A stretch of 17,284 nucleotides of DNA from Deltaproteobacteria bacterium (lineage in GTDB: Bacteria; Desulfobacterota; Desulfobacteria; Desulfobacterales; JAFDHS01): NCBI GenBank assembly GCA_019308655.1, contig JAFDHS010000010.1:1-17284 (forward strand), given 5' to 3'. The notes beneath the pieces were generated by a model. That model worked only from the letters and a program-made list of their open reading frames with translations, had not been told where the DNA came from and did not search any database. Below, one piece after another: positions 1 to 6,041 of the stretch (within the stretch, counting starts at the first letter, position 1; each line of letters starts with the position of its first letter). The position numbers and the translations under genes are program-made.

Positions 1-2
1 TT

Positions 3-2729
3 ACCGGTTACCCGGTTGAGATGCTCGCCCCTGACATGGATATTGAGACGGATCTGGGTGTGGACTCCATCAAACGGGTCGAAATTCTGTCCGCTCTTGA
101 AGAAAAAATGCCCGATCTCCCTTCCATTCCGCCGGATATCATGGGCAGTTTGAAGACCCTCGGGCAAATCGCGGGACACCTTTCCGGAAAAACCGACAAT
201 AATACCCATCAAGAAAGACAGAACACATCTTCCGATAAAACTTCAGGACCCTCTTCTGAAACAGCAGAAAAAAAAAACCCTGAAAACACAACAACAGGTA
301 TAGACAGAAAAATCGTATCCATTGTTGAAAAACCGTTTGAACAAGGTGAGCCGATATCCATTGCAGACGGACGAAAAGTTTTTGTTACCGATGACAAGGC
401 CGGACTCGCAAAGGCGATTGTCGATGAGTTTAAATCTCGTAAAATTGATGCCACCCTTGTTTTACCCGACCTGTTAAAAGGGAAAAAACAACTCGAACAA
501 GCCGGCGGCCTTGTTATCCTCCCCACCACGGAGTTGATCGGTAACACCCATTGGAACAAGGTTGCTGATCAGACCACGGAAAACTTTTTAAAAGACGCTT
601 TTGAGCTTACCCGGAAAGCAGTTCCCGGCCTTCTTGACGCGGCCGGGGCTAAAAATTCAGGCGCGATTTTTGCCACCTTAACCCGCCTTGACGGTTATTT
701 CGGTTTCAAGGGCCGGGGCATACCAAACCCCTTGCAAGGGGGACTGGCCGGGCTTGCCAAAACAGCCTCGATTGAGTGGCAAAACGTTTGCTGCCATGCC
801 ATGGATATCGCACCGGATTGGAAAGAAAACAAAGATATCGCCAAAGCCGTTGTATCAGAGATCTTAACTCCCGGACCGGTTGAAATCGGTCTGAGCGCAA
901 CATCCCGCTGTTTACTTGAACTTGAATCGACTCCTTATCAATCTTCTCATACAACAGGTAAAACCAATCTCAATCAAAACGATGTCGTGGTTATAACAGG
1001 CGGAGCACGGGGCGTAACTGCGGCGACAGCCTATGCCCTTGCCGAACATTCAAAACCCTGCATTGTCCTTTTGGGACGGTCCCGACTGGTCTCATCCGAA
1101 CCCGAATGGCTCAAGGACCTGGAGGATGAAGGATCCATAAAAAAAGCAATTCTGGAAAATGAATTTGACGGCAGTCAAGTGACGCCGCTACAGGTAGAAA
1201 AAGCATTTAAAAAATACGCGGCAGCCCGCGAAATAGCTAAAAACCTTGAAAAAATCGCTTCAACCGGTTCTACCGTGCGTTATTATTCCGTCGATGTTCG
1301 TGATATACGGAGCGTCGAATCAATGTTGGACGAGGTACGAAAAAACCATGGGCCGATACGGGGAATTATACACGGGGCAGGCACTCTGGAAGACCGTCTG
1401 ATAAAGGATAAAAAACCCGAACAGTTTGAAAAAGTTTTTGATACCAAGGTAAAAGGATTAAAAGTTCTTCTTGAGGCCACACGTCAGGATGATCTTAAAT
1501 ATATTATCTGCTTTTCATCGGTCGCGGCACGCCAGGGAAACAAGGGGCAAGCGGATTATGCCATGGCCAATGAGGTTTTAAACAAGATAGCCCAACAGGA
1601 AGCGGTTACGCGCAACGATTGTAAGGTTATCGCCTTCAATTGGGGGCCATGGGACGGAGGCATGGTCTCTCCGGCCCTGAAAAGAGAATTTGCACGAAAT
1701 CATATCGATCTTATTCCCATTGATACCGGTTCCATGTGCATGGTTCGTGAAATGATCGAAGATAAAACCTCTCCTGTAGAAGTCGTTATCGGGGCGAGTA
1801 TGTTATCCGACAAAGAGAACAAAGGGGCCCAAACCCCCGGCGCAACCGATAAAAAAGCTTCAGCACCGGTAAAACCCAGGAACCTTACTTTGGCCTTTAC
1901 GCGTGAAGTCAATCTCAAGACCTTTCCGATCCTTGAAGCCCATGTACTGGATGGAAAACCCGTGGTTCCTTTTGCCCTCATGGCCGAATGGTTCGGGCAC
2001 GGTGCCCTTCATGAAAACCCCGGCCTGTACTTTCATGGGCTTGATGACATGCGCCTGCTTGCCGGGATCAAAATTGATCAGGGCAAAAAAAATGGTATAA
2101 GCCTTTTTTCAGGAAAGGCCCAAAAAAACGGTTCCGTCTTTGAGGTCGAAGTTGAAACCCGAAACAGCAGTCAGAATCTGATCCACGCCAAAGCAAAGGC
2201 CGTATTGACGGATAAGCTGCCATCAGCTCCGGTTTTCGACAAATCGGACACTATCGGCTCAATGGCTTATACCCGAACTATCAACGAGATATATGAGAGA
2301 ATTCTTTTCCACGGCGAAAAACTGCACGGAATAAAAAGAATAACCGGGTATTCATCTGACGGTATGACGGCCCTTATATCTTGTGCACCGAAACCCAAAC
2401 AATGGATGACGGAGCCTTTGAGAAGCAAATGGATCACCGACCCGCTTATTCTCGACTCAGCCTTTCAGATGGCATCTTTGTGGTGTTATGAAGAGACGGG
2501 AATTGTCTCCCTTCCCAGCTATGGCGCCTCTTACCGCCAATACCGTGAAAATTTTCCACCCGAAGGAGTTGCCGGTATACTTGAGGTCAAACACGTAACC
2601 GATCATAAAATGACAGGCGATTTTACCTTCATAGATGCTGACAATATCATCGTCGCCACACTGACCGGATATGAGGCCATAATGAATGCTTCGCTTAACC
2701 AGGCGTTCAAGCTTAGAAGATTAGCCTAA
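3..2729 (+). CDS. PfaA-like PUFA/polyketide synthase, C-terminal part (ACP-KR-DH)
   Basis: This is the 3' end of a large multidomain synthase. The frame is open to the window edge, and the codons from position 3 already read TGYPVEML, the start of a PUFA-synthase-type acyl carrier protein, so the ATG at 21 is not the true start. Numbered from position 3 (908 residues visible), the order is: an ACP with the phosphopantetheine serine at about 22 (LGVDSIKR); a polar linker; a ketoreductase with an N-terminal structural half and a Rossmann half from about 328 (VVVITGGARG) and catalytic Tyr about 519 (ADYAMAN); and a hot-dog dehydratase with HVLDGKPVVP (His about 647) and LDSAFQ (Asp about 818). 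Both dehydratase residues are present, so the domain looks active. By family knowledge such proteins reduce and dehydrate beta-ketoacyl chains in the cytosol while building long-chain unsaturated or related lipids. The ketosynthase and acyltransferase domains would lie upstream. The exact product cannot be told from this part. Confidence 0.88.
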   Translation, partial: TGYPVEMLAPDMDIETDLGVDSIKRVEILSALEEKMPDLPSIPPDIMGSLKTLGQIAGHLSGKTDNNTHQERQNTSSDKTSGPSSETAEKKNPENTTTGIDRKIVSIVEKPFEQGEPISIADGRKVFVTDDKAGLAKAIVDEFKSRKIDATLVLPDLLKGKKQLEQAGGLVILPTTELIGNTHWNKVADQTTENFLKDAFELTRKAVPGLLDAAGAKNSGAIFATLTRLDGYFGFKGRGIPNPLQGGLAGLAKTASIEWQNVCCHAMDIAPDWKENKDIAKAVVSEILTPGPVEIGLSATSRCLLELESTPYQSSHTTGKTNLNQNDVVVITGGARGVTAATAYALAEHSKPCIVLLGRSRLVSSEPEWLKDLEDEGSIKKAILENEFDGSQVTPLQVEKAFKKYAAAREIAKNLEKIASTGSTVRYYSVDVRDIRSVESMLDEVRKNHGPIRGIIHGAGTLEDRLIKDKKPEQFEKVFDTKVKGLKVLLEATRQDDLKYIICFSSVAARQGNKGQADYAMANEVLNKIAQQEAVTRNDCKVIAFNWGPWDGGMVSPALKREFARNHIDLIPIDTGSMCMVREMIEDKTSPVEVVIGASMLSDKENKGAQTPGATDKKASAPVKPRNLTLAFTREVNLKTFPILEAHVLDGKPVVPFALMAEWFGHGALHENPGLYFHGLDDMRLLAGIKIDQGKKNGISLFSGKAQKNGSVFEVEVETRNSSQNLIHAKAKAVLTDKLPSAPVFDKSDTIGSMAYTRTINEIYERILFHGEKLHGIKRITGYSSDGMTALISCAPKPKQWMTEPLRSKWITDPLILDSAFQMASLWCYEETGIVSLPSYGASYRQYRENFPPEGVAGILEVKHVTDHKMTGDFTFIDADNIIVATLTGYEAIMNASLNQAFKLRRLA

Positions 2730-2798
2730 CCCGGATAAACCGGAACCAGAATTATTTGCCACAAAGTCACAAAGGCACAAAGTATTTTTTTTTAGATT
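2725..2798 (+). repeat. Dispersed repeat, copy A (stop-codon-proximal)
   Basis: A 74-nt element starting at the stop codon of the synthase gene (cctaacccggataaaccgga) and ending in a T-run plus agatt. A near-identical 72-nt copy lies at 9372-9443, also starting at a stop codon, that of aroA. The copies differ at a few bases and in T-run length. The core (gccacaaagtcac) also occurs inverted near 5010-5030. Non-coding; function unknown. Confidence 0.85.
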
Positions 2799-2842
2799 CC
2801 TCGTTCCCACGCTCCTGCGTGGGAATGCATACCAGCGCTGAG
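2799..2842 (+). repeat. Dispersed hairpin repeat, intergenic copy
   Basis: Contains a perfect 9-bp inverted repeat (ttcccacgc 2804-2812 with gcgtgggaa 2817-2825, 4-nt loop). There is no T-run after it, so it is not a convincing terminator. The same 30-nt core (2799-2828) is found inverted, with two mismatches, at 10035-10064 inside the 3' end of aroK. I recognise this as a sequence type that recurs in many environmental proteobacterial genomes, from memory and not from a search. Confidence 0.8.
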
Positions 2843-2947
2843 TTTGTTTCCATCAGATCAAAAAATGTAAACTACTTTTAGCTGGATATGTAAGGATGCC
2901 GAAAATTATCATTTGTCCGTTGCAAAAAACAACAAGAAAAACCGCTC

Positions 2948-3514
2948 CTACGCCGTCTCAATCTCAAACCCCACCACATTCCGTTCCTCTCTGGAAAACT
3001 CGACACCGATCAGGTGAATGGGAATACCCTCGGCCCGGTACTTGTCCGCATAGTTTTTATCCTTTAGCTGCTGCAGGGCACGCCCTTCAGGAATGAGTTC
3101 CACCACTTTAAATTCGAACAGATAGATATTTGGACCCAATTTGACGGTCATGTCGATACGGCCCCGGTTGGTGGCGTCTTCCACACGGACATCCAGCCCC
3201 GCGCGGCTTTGCAGCACGCCGCCGCCAAAGCTGATATGGATGACAGGATGTGGCGTCGTCCAATCCCATTTGTCCTCGATATAGAGTCCCTTGAAATATT
3301 TCCGGTTGCCCTCGAACAATTCCTTCAGGGTGTCCAGAAACAGGCTTTTACCAAAACGGCGGGGACGGGAAAGGAAGTAATACTTCCCCTCTTCGATCAG
3401 CCGGTGAGCAAAAGGGGTTTTGTCCACATAATAGTGCCCTTCGGAGATGATCTCCGAGAAGGTCTGAATTCCGACGGGTAGTTTTTTTTCATAAAAATTA
3501 TTTACCACTTTCAC
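2948..3514 (-). pseudogene. AAA-ATPase-like / PD-(D/E)XK nuclease family protein, internally deleted remnant
   Basis: The reading frame begins like the AAA-ATPase-like family usually fused to a PD-(D/E)XK nuclease-like domain: LPVGIQTFSEII, YYVDKTPF and a RPRRFGKS phosphate-binding motif. About 90 residues in, after HISFGGGV, it jumps straight to the family's C-terminus (VEDATNRGRIDM, then YLFEFKVVE with the E-x-K nuclease motif, then HLIGVEFSREERNVVGFEIE). Family members are about 500 residues; here fewer than 200 remain, so roughly 300 residues of the middle are missing in frame. The usual start MKKLP is also disturbed: the ATG at 3492-3490 is followed by eight A residues, which puts it out of frame with LPVGIQ; in-frame alternatives are GTG at 3514 or 3508. 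Divergent from the aro leader. Probably a decayed relic of a multicopy family; a phase-variable A-tract is a less likely reading. Confidence 0.75.
3482..3489 (-). other. A8 homopolymer directly after the expected start codon of the remnant gene
   Basis: On the minus strand the tract ATG-A8-CTACCC begins at 3492. One more A (or two fewer) would restore the family's normal M-K-K(-K)-L-P start. This is either an inactivating slip, a phase-variation tract or a sequencing error. Confidence 0.55.
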
Positions 3515-3535
3515 CCTATCAAGGCAAAAAAAATC

Positions 3536-3564
3536 TTGACATTTAAAATTCAATACTCTATCTT
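3536..3564 (+). promoter_or_regulatory. Sigma70-type promoter of the aro operon leader
   Basis: A perfect -35 TTGACA at 3536-3541, a 17-nt spacer, and a -10 TATCTT (4 of 6 consensus) at 3559-3564. Predicted transcription start near 3571, 54 nt before the leader peptide ATG. It is the best promoter match I saw upstream of the aro operon. The 22 nt between the last terminator hairpin and the first structural gene leave no room for another promoter, so transcription must come through the leader. Confidence 0.7.
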
Positions 3565-3624
3565 TTTACGTAAATTTTTAATTTATTAAAATATAGACAA
3601 AGAATCCCAAAGGACATTTTTTTA

Positions 3625-3714
3625 ATGTTGCACAATTTCGCAGACAGCTTTAGCTTTTTTTATTTTTGGTATTACTACTTTAATACCGGTCTGTCTGTGG
3701 TGCGCTTAAAATGA
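3625..3714 (+). CDS. Aromatic amino acid leader peptide (attenuator), 29 aa
   Basis: A small gene: ATG at 3625, stop TGA at 3712-3714, with an SD (aaagga, 3609-3614) 10 nt upstream. The peptide contains 6 Phe, 4 Tyr and 1 Trp in 29 residues; residues 9-19 read FSFFYFWYYYF, ten aromatics in eleven positions. This composition is characteristic of the leader peptides that sense charged tRNA in amino acid operons, such as the Phe-rich pheA leader of enteric bacteria. Here Phe, Tyr and Trp codons are mixed in one peptide. It lies between a good promoter and two terminator hairpins, directly upstream of an operon that makes chorismate, Phe and Tyr precursors. Its expected role is regulatory through ribosome stalling, not as a stable protein. 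It is easily missed by gene finders because of its length. Confidence 0.88.
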   Translation: MLHNFADSFSFFYFWYYYFNTGLSVVRLK

Positions 3715-3757
3715 AACAAAACAAATAAAAAATAAGCGAAAAAGCCGGGGACAGACC
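3638..3757 (+). promoter_or_regulatory. Attenuator pairing segments 1, 2 and 3
   Basis: Segment 1 (cagacag, 3641-3647, inside the leader gene just before the aromatic codons) is complementary to segment 2 (ctgtctg, 3691-3697): 7 Watson-Crick pairs, extendable to 3638:3700 with one C-G and two G-U pairs. Segment 2 in a slightly shifted register (ggtctgtc, 3688-3695) is also perfectly complementary to segment 3 (gacagacc, 3750-3757), plus a G-U pair. Segment 3 overlaps the top of the left arm and the loop of the first terminator. Segments 1 and 3 therefore share a cagac core and compete for segment 2, as in classical attenuators. The aromatic codons lie in the 1:2 loop. Confidence 0.75.
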
Positions 3758-3774
3758 AAATCCCCGGCTTTTTT
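3739..3774 (+). terminator. Intrinsic terminator 1 of the aro leader (segments 3:4)
   Basis: A perfect 13-bp stem: aaaaagccgggga (3739-3751) with tccccggcttttt (3761-3773), a 9-nt loop, and a six-T run at 3769-3774. It starts 24 nt after the leader peptide stop. It lies between promoter and first gene, so it must act as an attenuator rather than as the end of an upstream gene; the upstream gene is on the other strand. Confidence 0.85.
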
Positions 3775-3779
3775 AATTT

Positions 3780-3819
3780 AAAAAGGGCCGGGGGGAGAGA
3801 AAACTCCACGGCCCTTTTT
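3780..3819 (+). terminator. Intrinsic terminator 2 of the aro leader (segments 5:6)
   Basis: An 11-bp stem (3780-3790 with 3809-3819, core gggccg/cggccc) topped by a 4-bp inner helix (ggag 3794-3797 with ctcc 3804-3807), with five T at 3815-3819. Its left arm (3781-3793) can instead pair over 13 bp with the right arm of terminator 1 (3762-3774), seven of the pairs in the G+C core and two of them G-U, with a 6-nt loop. That alternative hairpin is not followed by a T-run. It ends 5 nt before the SD of the first structural gene. Confidence 0.75.
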
Positions 3820-3842
3820 GCGTTAAAAGGAGAGTATTAATC

Positions 3843-4640
3843 ATGACGATTTTAGGAAAACGCATTCGGATGGAACGCATCATCAATCGAAATACAGGCA
3901 GAACCATTATTGTTCCCATGGATCACGGAATTTCGGTAGGACCCATTGACGGGTTAAAAAATATGAAATCCGCCGTACAGAATGTTGCGAACGGCGGCGC
4001 GAACGCCGTTGTAACCCACAAAGGGGTCGTGGCCCAAGGCCATCGGGGACATGGTAATGATATCGGCCTGATTATCCATCTGTCCGCCTCAACCAATCTC
4101 TCTGTTTATCCCCATTCCAAAACCCTTGTCAGTTCGGTTGAAGAAGCGATCAAGCTGGGTGCTGATGCCGTATCGATTCACGTAAATTTAGGAAATGGCG
4201 AAGAAGGTAAAATGTTAAATGATTTCGGAAAGGTAAGCTATGACGCACGGACGTGGGGAATACCGCTTCTTGCCATGATTTACCCAAGAGGCGAAAAGAT
4301 AACCAATGAATATGATCCGGAAGCCATCAAGCATGCAGCCCGAGTGGGGAACGAGATGGGAGCGGATATTGTCAAGGTCTCCTATACCGGCAGCGTCGAT
4401 ACATTTCGTGAAGTGGTGGCCGGCTGCACGATTCCGGTGGTCATTGCCGGGGGAGAAAAAATGGAATCGGACCGGCAGATCCTGGAGATGGTAAAGGGCG
4501 CCATTGAAGCGGGAGGCGCCGGTGTTTCCATCGGCCGTAACGTGTTCCAGCATAAAGACCCCAAACGGATGGTTCAGGCGATTTCAGCCATTGTCAATGA
4601 CAACAAAAGCGTGGAAGACGCTCTGAAAACTCTGGCATAG
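3843..4640 (+). CDS. 2-amino-3,7-dideoxy-D-threo-hept-6-ulosonate (ADH) synthase, DhnA-type class I aldolase
   Basis: First structural gene of the aro operon, 265 aa, with a strong SD (aaaaggagag, 3825-3834) and ATG at 3843. The family joins a 6-deoxy-5-ketofructose phosphate unit with aspartate semialdehyde in the alternative, archaeal-type entry to the shikimate pathway that replaces DAHP synthase. Visible residues fit the characterised Methanocaldococcus enzyme with a constant offset of 6: Asp27 (PMDHG), Tyr147 (IYPRG) and the Schiff-base Lys178 (VKVSYTGS); the phosphate-binding loops IAGGEK and SIGRNVFQ are also present. A plain fructose-bisphosphate aldolase is the alternative, but the neighbouring type II dehydroquinate synthase and aro genes argue for the aromatic role. 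The last 64 bases including the stop codon are duplicated exactly downstream; the gene itself is intact. Confidence 0.88.
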   Translation: MTILGKRIRMERIINRNTGRTIIVPMDHGISVGPIDGLKNMKSAVQNVANGGANAVVTHKGVVAQGHRGHGNDIGLIIHLSASTNLSVYPHSKTLVSSVEEAIKLGADAVSIHVNLGNGEEGKMLNDFGKVSYDARTWGIPLLAMIYPRGEKITNEYDPEAIKHAARVGNEMGADIVKVSYTGSVDTFREVVAGCTIPVVIAGGEKMESDRQILEMVKGAIEAGGAGVSIGRNVFQHKDPKRMVQAISAIVNDNKSVEDALKTLA

Positions 4641-4704
4641 GGCGATTTCAGCCATTGTCAATGACAACAAAAGCGTGGAAGACGCTCTGAAAACTCTGGC
4701 ATAG
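4577..4704 (+). repeat. Exact 64-bp tandem duplication at the ADH synthase stop
   Basis: 4577-4640 and 4641-4704 are identical over 64 nt (ggcgatttc ... ctggcatag), each including the C-terminal codons and TAG stop. The second copy is out of frame and beyond the stop, so the protein is unchanged. The unit length is not a multiple of 3. Either a recent slippage/unequal exchange or an assembly artefact. Confidence 0.95.
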
Positions 4705-4784
4705 ATCTTTACATCATGGTATTTGAGGGGTGAGGTAAGTACTTGAGCATAAGTTTTCAGGCACTTATAAACCGGTTTGACTAA

Positions 4785-4935
4785 ATTTAAAATCACAAAT
4801 CTCAAGCACCAAATCTCAAATAAATCACAAAACACAATATCCAAACTCCAGAAAAATCTCAAATATCTGTCTTGGATCAGTCGTTTGGAATTTTGAATTT
4901 TGTCCATTGGAATTTATTTGTTATTTGGAATTTCC
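4785..4935. repeat. A+T-rich imperfect inverted repeat in the ADH synthase/DHQ synthase spacer
   Basis: The 363-nt gap 4705-5067 has no supportable gene. Its middle is a long imperfect palindrome: a left arm of caaatctcaa/aaatcacaaa type motifs and a right arm of tttggaatttt/atttgttatttgg type motifs, with the turn near 4865-4885. The arms match approximately, not perfectly. It resembles non-coding dispersed elements common in Desulfobacterota genomes (recognition from memory). Flanks at 4713-4750 and 4966-5045 share short motifs (gtacttatgag, gaggggt). I saw no convincing promoter or terminator in it. Confidence 0.5.
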
Positions 4936-5005
4936 TTTGTATTATATACTGGATTATTTTTTCTATAGTACTTATGAGGTATGAGGGGTAAAGGAAATAA
5001 TCTTG

Positions 5006-5030
5006 GTGGCTTCGTGACTTTGTGGCAAGA
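5006..5030 (-). repeat. Fragment of the gccacaaagtcac-type dispersed repeat
   Basis: The plus strand reads ttggtggcttcgtgactttg then tggca, the reverse complement of the core found at 2758-2790 and 9408-9430. It lies about 40 nt upstream of the dehydroquinate synthase start. Non-coding. Confidence 0.7.
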
Positions 5031-5067
5031 TACCTGAGTACTTATAATTTCATATGGGAGTAAAATA

Positions 5068-6028
5068 ATGCGAAAAATCTGGGTAAAAGTGGATCCATGG
5101 GACAAGGATATTGTAACGACGGCCCCAGGGGTTTTCCGAAAAAGTCAAAGCATTGGGCAGGATACAGACCATCGCCGAGGACGGAGATTTAATACTCGGG
5201 GAAGATGTCATCTTTTTTACCATAAAAAGTGGAGAGGAAGAGGAGGAAATCCTTAAACTCAGTAAAGAGAAAATGGTCATTCTTCAGTGCAGTGACTGGA
5301 CAATAATCCCCCTTGAAAACTTGATCGCAAAAGGTGCGGATGTTATTGCCTATGTTGAAAGTTTCGAAGAAGCTGAAACCGCATTCGGTATTCTGGAAAA
5401 AGGGGTCAGCCAGATCCTCCTTCATACAATCGACCCGGCAGAGCTTCAAAAAACCCTTTCACTGCTTCGCTCAAGCGAGAATAAGATCCCCCTTGAAACG
5501 GCTGAAATTATAGAGGTCAAACCTGTTGGAATGGGAGACAGGGTATGCGTGGATACCTGTACGTCAATGGGTCTGGGCCAGGGAATGCTGGTAGGGAACA
5601 GCAGCAGCGCTCTTTTTCTTGTTCATGCGGAAAGCATTCACAATCCTTATGTGGCCCCTCGGCCCTTCAGAGTCAATGCTGGTGCGGTCCATGCCTATAC
5701 TAAGGTTCCGGGAGGAAAAACCCGGTATCTTTCAGAACTTTCAGCAGGAGACGAGGTACTGATAACTGATTTTCAAGGCCGTACCACTGTTGGGATCGTG
5801 GGCCGTTTAAAGATTGAAAAACGGCCGCTAATGCTGATAAAAGCTGTTGTAGGAGAAAATCAGGTGGCAACCATTCTTCAAAACGCCGAAACCATTCGTC
5901 TGACTGCGCCGGACGGCAAGCCGGTATCTGTTGTCAGCATGAAACCCGGAGACAAGGTCCTTGTTGCAGTGGAAAAAGGCGGCAGACACTTTGGTCATAA
6001 GATAGAAGAGACCATAACTGAAAAATAA
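5068..6028 (+). CDS. 3-dehydroquinate synthase type II, interrupted by an N-terminal frameshift/deletion
   Basis: This family (archaeal AroB') oxidatively deaminates ADH with NAD to 3-dehydroquinate, the step after ADH synthase. The natural start is ATG 5068 with SD gggag (5056-5060): the first 18-19 residues MRKIWVKVDPWDKDIVTTA are typical. From about 5117 the family sequence continues in the +1 frame (GFSEKVKALGRIQTIAED ... GMGDRVCVDTC ... GMLVGNSS ... PRPFRVNAGAVHAY ... HFGHKIEE) to the stop at 6026-6028. About ten residues normally found between TTA and GFSEK (an LESGADA-like stretch) are missing, so about 29-32 nt appear lost. The later frame has a stop at 5114-5116 and no good start; the first candidate is TTG 5153, without an SD. 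As written the gene cannot give a full protein. It is the only dehydroquinate synthase in the window, so either the sequence is wrong here, the protein starts late, or another copy exists. Confidence 0.85.
5111..5135 (+). other. Frameshift/deletion junction in dehydroquinate synthase II
   Basis: Frame 1 carries the correct N-terminus up to about 5125 (ACG ACG GCC). Frame 2 carries the rest from about 5123 (CCC CAG GGG TTT TCC). The junction is C/G-rich (ggccccagggg). A net shift of +1 together with missing family residues points to a small deletion rather than a single-base error. Confidence 0.7.
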
Positions 6029-6041
6029 TGCATTGGATATC

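Noticed and set aside
2804..2825. Hairpin after the PfaA-like gene as its transcription terminator
   Set aside because: The perfect stem is not followed by a T-run, and the same sequence occurs inside aroK, so it is a dispersed repeat.
3553..3553. TTG at 3553 as the start of the minus-strand AAA/PD-(D/E)XK reading frame
   Set aside because: It falls inside the aro promoter spacer, adds residues with no family similarity, and has no SD. The family normally starts just before LPVGIQ.
3571..3842. T-box riboswitch as the aro leader mechanism
   Set aside because: I could not find a T-box core or specifier stem, while a translated aromatic leader peptide with competing segments explains the layout.
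4584..4907. Minus-strand reading frame across the tandem duplication and spacer
   Set aside because: It combines the antisense of ADH synthase with repeat sequence; no family resemblance or start signal.
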